A stretch of 64,000 nucleotides of DNA, taken from positions 102,211,158-102,275,157 of the forward strand of contig NC_067472.1 in NCBI RefSeq assembly GCF_947179515.1. The letters are read 5' to 3'. The notes under the pieces were generated by a model. That model was not told the origin of the DNA, searched no databases, and was given only the letters and a program-made list of their open reading frames with translations. Every line of letters starts with the position of its first letter. The first letter of the stretch is position 1. The position numbers and the translations under genes are program-made. The stretch is from Apodemus sylvaticus. Lineage: Eukaryota; Chordata; Mammalia; Rodentia; Muridae. This document shows, piece after piece, positions 56,020 to 64,000 of this stretch.

Positions 56020-56967
56020 ATGGCAGGCAATGCTACTCATCAACAGATTGCATCTTTCTTCCTGGTTGGTATCCCTGGCTTGGAAAATGTTCACTGCTGG
56101 ATTGGCATCCCTGTCTGTCTTCTGTTTGTCCTGACACTGCTGGGGAACAGCATAATCATTGCTACTGTCAAGCTGGAGCCAAGTCTCCGCCAGCCCATGT
56201 ATTTCTTCCTTTGCATCCTGGCAATGAATGACATGTGTCTTTCCTCTTCTGCAACTCTTAAGATGCTTGGCATCTTCTGGTTTGATGCACATTGGATCAA
56301 TTTTGATGCCTGTCTAACTCAAATGTTTTTTATCCATACACTGTGCATCATGGAATCTGCCATCCTAGTAGCCATGGCATTCGATCGCTTTGTGGCCATT
56401 TGTATCCCACTGCATTATACATCAATCCTGACAACACCCATGGTGATTAAAATAGGTCTAGTTGGCCTAAGTCGAGCTATACTCATGATTATGCCATGTC
56501 CGCTTCTCATTAAAAGGCTGTTGTACTACACCAAATATGTCATCCATCACGCATATTGTGAGCACATGGCTGTGGTGAAGATGGCTAGTGGTAACACTCA
56601 GGTGAATAGAATATATGGAATTTTGGTGGCCCTTTCAGTGACAATATTTGACCTTGGGCTCATAACCACATCCTACATAAAAATTCTCCAGGCAGTATTT
56701 CGGCTCTCTTCCCAGAATGCCCGCTCTAAAGCCCTGGGCACCTGTGTTGCCCATGTGTGCACCATTCTTGCCTTCTACACACCTGCATTGTTCAGTTTCC
56801 TAACTCATCGTTTTGGCAAGAATGTGCCTCCAAGCATCCATATAATCTTTGCAATCCTTTACCTGTTAGTGTCTCCCACAGTCAATCCCTTGGTGTATGG
56901 TGCTAAGACTAAACAGATTCGTGACCGAGTGGTGGGCCTTCTGTTTTCTCCAAAGCAAAAATTTTGA
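56020..56967 (+). CDS. Class I olfactory receptor, OR52-type
   Basis: Odorant receptor of 315 residues. The frame is open from a TTG at 55921, but the first ATG is 56020. It follows a strong splice acceptor and is trailed at once by the glycosylation site NAT (4-6), so the extra 33 residues are intronic. Landmarks: GIPGLENVHCWIGIP, PMYFF (59-63), Cys98, MAFDRFVAIC with DRF 122-124 in place of DRY, HHAYCEHM, KALGTC (237-242) in place of KALNTC, THRFGK, NPLVY (289-293) and KTKQIRDRV. It belongs to OR52 by CEHM and PGLENVHCW, but no subfamily is assigned. Its two motif variants set it apart from the other four receptors. Confidence 0.94.
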   Translation: MAGNATHQQIASFFLVGIPGLENVHCWIGIPVCLLFVLTLLGNSIIIATVKLEPSLRQPMYFFLCILAMNDMCLSSSATLKMLGIFWFDAHWINFDACLTQMFFIHTLCIMESAILVAMAFDRFVAICIPLHYTSILTTPMVIKIGLVGLSRAILMIMPCPLLIKRLLYYTKYVIHHAYCEHMAVVKMASGNTQVNRIYGILVALSVTIFDLGLITTSYIKILQAVFRLSSQNARSKALGTCVAHVCTILAFYTPALFSFLTHRFGKNVPPSIHIIFAILYLLVSPTVNPLVYGAKTKQIRDRVVGLLFSPKQKF

Positions 56968-57179
56968 ATACTGAAACATGTCGATACAATTTTTGTTGGA
57001 GGAATGTTGTTTTCACAGTAGTAGTGAATTTGCCACTTTCCCCTCAAAATGCTAATTAATAGAAAATATTATACATATATCACATTTTGTGTTTATATTC
57101 AATATTTAATTTTATTAAAACTGCTGACAAAATTATTTAATATTTCATTGGGTATCTTCAAATTTTTAGTTCTGGTTTC

Positions 57180-57296
57180 TTTTTGAGAAGGGTTCATGCT
57201 CTGTAGACATGCGTGTCCTTCAACATGCAGAGATCCATTTGCCTCTGCTTCCCAAGTGCTGGGACCCAAGGTGTATGAAACTATGCCCGGCTACAT
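57180..57296 (-). mobile_element. Old B1 SINE
   Basis: Reverse-strand B1, diverged: GAGATCCATTTGCCTCTGCTTCCCAAGTGCTGGGACCC ... ATGCCCGGCTA. Confidence 0.8.
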
Positions 57297-57386
57297 CTGT
57301 CCATTGCTAACTATCTTCTTGTCTATTTCACTATATCTATAAATATCGATAAATGGATGCATATCCAGCAGGCTATTTCAGAGTAA

Positions 57387-57392
57387 AATAAA
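57387..57392 (+). terminator. Possible poly(A) signal of the last OR gene
   Basis: AATAAA about 420 nt past the stop; the B1 at 57180-57296 would lie in the 3' UTR. Confidence 0.3.
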
Positions 57393-57399
57393 TGTAGCA

Positions 57400-58470
57400 A
57401 TGATAGCTTTGATTGCAGTGTGTTAAAATTTGTCAAATATCATCTGTAATCTTATGAAAATATAAAAAAAAAACACTGAAAGTAAAAGTCAACATTTTTT
57501 CATTCATCAAAAAATTGAGGTTACACGGGAAATTGTAACTCCAAAATGTGGGAAAAGAAAACAGAATCGCAGTTGGTATGAATTCAACTGAAATAGAATG
57601 CTGGCCTTAGATGAATGTTCAAAACAATGCTTCTGACATGTGGAAATTAACATAGATCAAAAATACAAATCAATACAAACAGAGTCAATCAGAAAGGAAC
57701 ACAGCTAAAATATTGATTTCATTTTTCATTATGTAATGTGTATTGCACTGTTGAAACAACTAGTGCTAATGTGGCAATATGTAGACATCAATATGATAAG
57801 CCAGCAAAAGAAAGACATGCCTTGTGCATAAATTGTGATATGTTGACTTTCTTTTCTTTTTTTCTTTTTTATTAGATATATTATTTATTTATATATTTAC
57901 ATATATATTATTTACTTTATTTCAGAAATTGTGTTTAATTTATCTTCATTTTGCTTTGAGGATTTCACACATGTATACACTGATATGAATTTCTCCTCCT
58001 CTTTTATGGGATAGTTTGAAAAACACTGACATCAGTCTGGTTTTAGTTCTTCCTTAAGGTCCAGTAGATCCCAGCTCTGAGTTCAATTTGCATTGGGCTT
58101 TTCCTTATTATAAAACTCTCCATTACTACTTTAAAATTATGGCTCCTTATTATATACTTGTTTAATAGATTATATCAGTTTAGTTTGATTTTGGTAGGTT
58201 ACATATGTTTGAAAATTTACATATAGCTTATATTTTCTAAGTTAATTGAATACAAGTTTTCATATATTTACTAATGATTCTATGGATTTCATTTTATCTT
58301 CAGATATTTCCCTTTTCAACTTTATTTTATTAACTTGTATTTTATCTGTTTGGGATTACTTTTGCTAAGTCAGTTGTAATTTTTTCTTAACATTTAACAC
58401 ACTATTTGTTTTATTACTTCTTCACATCATTGTCTTAAAATGCAGTTCTTTAATTTCTACCATATTATTT
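57400..58470. other. AT-rich intergenic, nothing recognised
   Basis: Long T/A runs and no gene. Confidence 0.5.
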
Positions 58471-58474
58471 ATTA

Positions 58475-60669
58475 TTTCTTTTTATTTTTTCAGCAATTTT
58501 ATTATTCACTTTAAATCCTGATTGCAGCCTCCTATTTCTTCTCCTACCAGTATCATCCTTCTACCTACTTTCCTGTTTCCTTCCCCCTCTTCTCCTCAGA
58601 GTACCAACCTACCCTGACACGTGAAGTCATAAATCACATCAAGGCTAAGCACTTCTTCTGCCACTGAGGCCAGACAAGGCAGTTAGCTACAGGAAAGGGA
58701 GTCAAAGGCAGGCAACAGAGCACCAGTCAGAGATGTTCACCTCTCCAGTTGTTAGGGGACCCACATGAAAACCAAGCTGGATATCTGCTACAAATGTGTA
58801 GGGTGCCTAGGTCCAGACCAGCCATGTTCTTTTGTTAGTGGTTCAGTCTCTGTGAGCACCAATGTGTTCAAGTTTGTTGGCTCTGTAGGTCTTCTTGCCG
58901 TGTCCTTTAACCTTCCAGCTTCCTCAATCCATCAGTTGACTCTTCCACAAGTCTCCCTGAACTCTGCCTAGTGTTTGGCTGTGGGTCTCTGTATCTGTTT
59001 CAATCAGCTCCTAGAAGAAGCCTCTCACAGAACAGTTATGCTAGTCTCCTTTCTAGAGGTATATTAGAGAATCAATAGTGTCAGGGTTGGCTTTCTCCTG
59101 TGGGGTGGGTCTTAAGTTGAGGCAGTGATTGGTGGCCATTCCTTCAAATTCTGTACCATCCTTATCCACGCACATCTTGTAGGCAGAGCAAATTTTTGGT
59201 CAAAGGTTTTCTGGGTAGGTTAGTGTCCCTTTCCTTCCACTGGAAATCCAGCCTTGCTATACAGAAGGAGGCCACTTCAAGCTCCATATCCCCTGCTGCT
59301 AGGAGTTTCAACTAGGGTCACCTCCATATCCTCCCAGGAGCCTCCCCCATCTCAAGTCTCCAAGGTCTCCAGCTTGTCCCAGAGATGCTTCCCTGCATTT
59401 CTCTTCTCTTTCCCTGTTCTCTATCTTCTCATCCTCCACCCTGATCCCAACCCCTGTTCACCTTGCCATCCCTTTTCCCATCAAGTTTCCTCTCTCCATC
59501 CACTTCCAATGTCTACTTAATTTTTCTTTCTGAGTGCAATTCAAGCATCCTCCCTTGGGCCATCCTGATTACTTAACTTCTTTGGATTATAACAAGGTTA
59601 TCTGTACTTTATGGCTAATATTATGTAATACATAAAGTAAGTGCAGTGTCTTTATGGATCTAGGTTACCTTACTCAGGATGATATTGTTTCTGTTCCATT
59701 GATTTGCCTGCAAATCTCATTTTTTTGAGACAGGGTTTCTCAGTGTAGTCCTGGCTGTGCTGGAACTCACTCTAGAGACCAGGCTGGCCTCGAACTCAGA
59801 AATCCACCTGCCTCTGCCTCCCAAGTGCTGGGATTAAAGGCATGCACCACCACCAGCAGGCCATGCCTACAAATTTCATGTTGTCCATGTTTTTAATAGT
59901 GGCATAGTATTTGATTCTGTAAATGTACCACATTTTTTATCTATTATTTTTCAGTTGAGGGATATCTGAGTCGTTTCCAGTTTCTGTCTATTATGAAAAA
60001 AGCTGCTATGGAGATAGTTGAGCAAGTATTCTTGTGGTATGGTGGATCATCATTTGGGTATGTGCCCGGGAGTGGTATAGGTGAGTCTTGAGGTAGAACT
60101 ACTCCCAATTTTCTGAAAAAGCACTAGATTGATTTCCCAGGTGGATGTAACAGTTTTCACTCCAACCAGCAATGGAGGAGTGTTCCCCTTGCTCCACATC
60201 CTTGCCAGCATGTGCTGTCATTTGAATTTTTGATCTTATCCATTCTGACAGATGTTATGAAGGAATCTGAGAGTCATTTCATTTGCATTTCCCTGATGAC
60301 TAAGGACATTGAATATTTCTATAAATACTTCTTAGTCATTAGAGAGTCCTATGTTGAAAATTCTCTGCTTGGTTCTGTATGCCATTTTAAATTAGATTAT
60401 TTAGCTTGGTTGCATAAAATTTTTTGAGTTCTTTATGTATTTTGGATATTAGCCCTCCGTTGGATGTAGGGTAGATGAAGATCTTTTGCCTTCTTGCAGG
60501 ATGCTGTTTTCTGTTCTTGACAGTGTCCTTTGACTTACAGAAGCTTTTCAATTTCAGGATGATTCATTTTTAATTGTTGTCTTTAGTGCTTGAACTGTTG
60601 GTGTTTCTGTTAAGGAAGTTGTCTACTAAATCAGTGAGTTCAAGGTTATTCCCCACTTCCTTGTCTATT
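58475..60669 (-). mobile_element. Lx-type L1, 3' UTR and part of ORF2
   Basis: Minus-strand L1: CACTGAGGCCAGACAAGGCA, GTTTGGCTGTGGGTCTCTGT, AATCAATAGTGTCAGGG, then ORF2-end sequence (GGATATTAGCCCTCCGTTGGATG). It continues at 61680-62290 after a composite insertion. A B1 splits it at 59721. Confidence 0.85.
59721..59864 (-). mobile_element. B1 SINE in the L1
   Basis: TTTTTTGAGACAGGGTTTCTC to CACCACCACCAGCAGG. Flanks GCCTGCAAATCTCAT (59706-59720) and GCCTACAAATTTCAT (59865-59879) are a 15-bp duplication with two changes. Confidence 0.93.
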
Positions 60670-60684
60670 AGATTCAGTGTATCC

Positions 60685-61464
60685 TTTCGTGATTGGGTTA
60701 CCTTACTTAGGATGATATTTTCCATTTCTGCCAATTTGCTAAGAATTTCATGAATTCATTGTTTTTAATAGCTGAGTAGTATTCCATATTGTGAATATAC
60801 CATATTCTCTGTATCCATTCCTCCATTGACAGACATCAGGTTCTTTCCAGCTTCTGGCTATTATAAATAAGGCTGCTATGAACATAGTGGAGAATGTGTC
60901 CTTATTACATGCTGGGTAATCCTCTGGGTATATGCCCAGGAGTGGTATAACAGGATCCTCCAGTAGTATCATGCCCAGTTTTCTGAGGAACTGCAAGACT
61001 GATTTCCAGAGTGGTTGTACCAACTTGTAATCCCACCAGCAGTGGAGGAGTGTTCCACTTTCTCCACATCCTTGCCAGCAAGCACCTCTGTCTCCTAGGA
61101 TTTTGATCTTAGCCATTTGATTGGTGTGAGGTGAAATCTCAGGGTTGTTTTAATTTGCATTTCCCTGATGACTAATGATGCTGAACATTTCTTCATATGC
61201 ACTCACTGATAAGTGAATAATAGCCCAGAAGCTCAGAATGCCCAAGAAATAATTCAAATATCAAATGATACCCAAGAAGAAGGAAGTAGAGGCCCCTGGA
61301 CCTGGAAAGGATCAATTCCAGGACAGGGAAGTGGGAGGGGGTTGATTGAGGAACAGGGGGAGAGAAGAGGACTTATAGGACTTTGGGGGAGAGGGGATCC
61401 AGGAAAGGGAAAATCATTTGAAATGTAAATAAAGCATATATTTAATTTTTTTTTAAAAAATGTA
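60685..61464 (+). mobile_element. Twin-primed (5'-inverted) L1 insertion
   Basis: An inverted segment (60685-61197, minus sense) is joined to a sense 3' segment (61198-61464) that ends in AATGTAAATAAAGCATATA and an A/T-rich tail. In the L1 RNA the two segments are neighbours, with about 15 nt missing between them: the hallmark of twin priming. The target duplication AGATTCAGTGTATCC is at 60670-60684 and 61665-61679. Confidence 0.88.
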
Positions 61465-61470
61465 TTCTGT

Positions 61471-61664
61471 GGGGCTGGAGAGATGGCTCAGTAGTTAAGA
61501 GCACTGACTGCTCTTTCAAAGGTCCTGACTTCAAATTCCAGCGACCACATGGTGGTTTACAACCATCTGTAAAGAGATCTGACGCCTTCTCCTGGAGTGT
61601 CTAAAGACAGCTACAGTGTTCTTACATATAATAAATAATAAATCTTAAAACAAAACAAAACAAA
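61471..61664 (+). mobile_element. B2/B3-type SINE in the L1 tail
   Basis: GGGGCTGGAGAGATGGCTCA, GGTCCTGACTTCAAATTCCAG, ACCACATGGTGGTTTACAAC and a CAAAA-rich tail. It lies between the L1 tail and the right target duplication, so it inserted into the tail afterwards. Confidence 0.93.
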
Positions 61665-61679
61665 AGATTCAGTGTATCC

Positions 61680-62290
61680 AGTTTTATGTTGCCATGTTTA
61701 ATCCATTTGGACTCAAGTTTTGTGAAGGGTGATATGTATGTATTTATTTCCATTCTTCTACATTCAGACATCCAATTTATAGCACCAGTTGTCAAAATGC
61801 ATTCCCCCCTCCCCATTGTATTGTTTTGGCTTCTTTGTAAAAAAAAAAAGTTCATATGTGTGTGAGTTTATTTCTACGTCTTTGATTCAATTCCATTGAT
61901 CAACCTCTGTTTTCATGCCAATACCCTGTGGTTTTTATTGCTATTACTTTGTAGTACAGCTTTAAATCAGGGATGGTGATGTCTCTAGAAATTCTTTTAC
62001 TGTACAGGATTGCATTTGCTATCCTAGTTTTTAAGTTTTTGATATGAAGTTGAGAATTGTTCTTTTAATGTTTATAAAAATACTTTTGGAATTTTAATGG
62101 AAAATGCATTGAAACTATAGATAGTGTTGAGATGACCATTCCTCCTATGTTAATCCTACCTATCCATCTGATATCTTCTCGAATTTCCTTCTTCAGAGAT
62201 TTAAAGTGTTTGCCATACAGGATGTGCATTTGCTTTCTTAGAATTACACTGAGGTATTTTATATCATTTGTGTATATTGTGAAGGGTGTT
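61680..62290 (-). mobile_element. Lx-type L1 continued (ORF2)
   Basis: Resumes exactly where 60669 left off: CAGTTTTATGTTGCCATG, ATCCATTTGGACTCAAG, then RT-region sequence such as AATCCTACCTATCCATCTG. Frames are broken. Confidence 0.85.
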
Positions 62291-62299
62291 GTTTTTCTG

Positions 62300-62920
62300 A
62301 ATCTGTAATAAAAAAATAAGGAATCAAAATTAAATGAATCCAAGGACTGTCTGCCTGTGTGGCCCTCAGTGATCAGTGCAGCAGCTTTGGCTCTGAACAC
62401 CACCATGTGCAATTTGTTCTATGCATGCACTCATTCCGTGAAGTGCCAGTGAAGGTTGCCTGGAACACCTCACTTAAGAATTAAGATCTATGCATATATT
62501 GGATTATATGAAAAGTTTCCTTCTTTTATATAAATGACATGCTTTAATTCAGAAAATAGACTTTTACAGTTTCTTATTACCATCCTTCAGGATTTAACTA
62601 GTGTTTATTTAAGCGTATCGTGTTAAATTTTTTAAAACTTTTTTTTTCGGCATTGGTACTTTTATAATGTCAGAACACAATTATAAAAAATAATGTATGA
62701 AAGTAGCAAAGCTGAAATACACTCAGTTTTTCACACATATCAGAGAATATTATGTTTTCCTGCCTTCACTATTACATATAAGGTAATAAATTTTATCTTA
62801 GAACAGCATAATAGCCAAAACCTGGCAATATTATATAGACAGAAATATTCTGTTTTCTACTCCATTCATATGGTTGTCTTCTTTTGTATTGCATATTTTC
62901 TTATTTTTCTTGTTAATTTT
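62300..62920. other. Intergenic, nothing recognised
   Basis: AT-rich, with no gene or clear repeat. Confidence 0.45.
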
Positions 62921-62924
62921 TTTT

Positions 62925-64000
62925 ATTCTTTAATTCATTTTTACAGTCCAGTTTTTGTCCTCCTTCCAGATCTGCCCCTGCCCCATCTGCTCCCCATCCC
63001 ATACCTCCTGCCTCTGTCTCCAAGGGGATATTCCCACCCCTTTACACCCACTCCACCAGACCTACACACTCCCTGGGACCTCAGGTTTCTTGAGGGTTGT
63101 GTGTATCTGAGGACAGACAAGGAAGTCCTCTGCTGTATATGTGTCAGGGGCCTCATATGAGCTGGTGAATGCTGTCTGCCTAGTGGGTCAGTTTCTGAGA
63201 CATCTCAGGGGTCCAGGTCAGTTGAGAAAGCTGGTCTTCCCATGGGGCTACCCTCCTTCTCAGCTTCTTCCAGATTTTCCCTAATTCAACCACAGGGGTC
63301 AGCAGCTTCTGTCCATTGGCTCGGTACAAATATCTGCATCTGACTCTTTCAGCTGATTGTTGGACTTCCTGGAGGGCAGCTATGCTAGGCTCCTATCTGT
63401 AAGCACACCATAGCATCAGCAACAGTGTCAGGTCCTGGGCCTCCCTGTGAGTGAGATCCCAATTTCAGCCTGTCACTGGACATCTTTTCTCTCAGGCTCT
63501 TCTCTATTTTTGCCCAAGAAGTTCCTTCAGACAAGAACAATTCTGGGTCAGAGCTTTTGACTGTGGGTTTGCAACCCCATCCCTCCACTTTATGTCCTGT
63601 CCTTCCACTGGAGGTGGACTCTACAAGTTTCCTCTCCCAACTGTAGAGTCACTTCATCCAAAGTCCCTCCCTTTGAGACCTGAGAACCTTTCACCTCCCA
63701 GGTCTCCCACACATTCTAGAGGGCCCCCCTCAAGGTTGCATGTTTCCATTCTTTTTGCTGGCCCTCAGGGCTTTAGTCCCCTTCTTCCCCAATACCTGAT
63801 CATTTTCCCCTTGCCCTCCCTGTCTCCTCTTCCACCAATGTTCCTCCCCTTGCTCCCAACCCCATGATTGCTTTCTTCTCCCTCATAAGTGGGATTGAGG
63901 CATTCAGACTTGGGTCCTTCAGCTTATTAACCATCTTGAGTTCTGTAGACTGTATCTTACAAATTTTGCTCTTTTTGGCTAATACCCACTTATTAGTGAG
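62925..64000 (-). mobile_element. Lx-type L1 3' UTR, runs off the window
   Basis: TTTACAGTCCAGTTTTTGTCC, CTGTCTCCAAGGGGATATTCCC, ATAGCATCAGCAACAGTGTCAGG and CACTGGAGGTGGACTCTACAAG. Collinear with 29590-30930. Confidence 0.85.

Noticed and set aside
1..64000. CRISPR array, operon, phage or bacterial features
   Set aside because: Intron-containing globin, SINEs and L1s show mammalian nuclear DNA. No regularly spaced repeats with unique spacers were seen.

Overview
This window is nuclear DNA from a murid rodent (subfamily Murinae), covering the 3' edge of the beta-globin locus and the class I olfactory receptor (OR) array beside it. Three things support this: an intact three-exon adult-type beta-globin gene, five intact OR51/OR52-type receptor genes on the same strand, and a repeat load typical of rodents (B1, B2/B3-like and B4-like SINEs, Lx and other L1 pieces, long CT/GT/GA microsatellites). 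The globin protein matches neither the Mus musculus nor the Rattus norvegicus chains exactly as I remember them. Its A25 and K44 recall a rat minor-type chain. I therefore place it in Murinae but do not name a species.

Layout. 1-1250: flank without genes. 1251-2643: beta-globin promoter, gene and poly(A) signal; no other globin lies downstream, so this is the 3'-most gene of the cluster. 2644-10400: old L1 and SINE debris, a 120-bp inverted repeat (5993-6115 / 7495-7615), a pair of GATA motifs behind the globin gene, and at 9546-9559 a very good CTCF core motif pointing back to the globin gene, placed where the conserved 3'HS1 boundary is expected. 10400-64000: five OR genes on the + strand: OR52-type (13815-14789), two near-identical OR52A-type copies (24618-25565 and 34846-35796), OR51-type (45549-46508) and OR52-type (56020-56967). 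Starts lie 10.2-10.8 kb apart. The intervals hold L1 and SINE insertions, several with readable target-site duplications, including one twin-primed L1 that later received a SINE in its tail (60685-61664).

How the parts work together. The globin gene is expressed in erythroid cells under control from a locus control region that would lie left of this window. The receptors are expressed one per olfactory neuron. The CTCF motif between them is the natural divider and loop anchor. Three receptors show what looks like a TATA box, a short noncoding first exon with a GTAAGT donor 2-3 kb upstream, and a splice acceptor just before the coding exon. Several have upstream ORFs next to or overlapping the receptor start. 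The two OR52A copies carry an 18-codon upstream ORF whose stop overlaps the receptor ATG (ATGA).

Repeat names, the OR subfamilies and all noncoding exons come from reading the sequence and remembering the families. No alignment or search was run.
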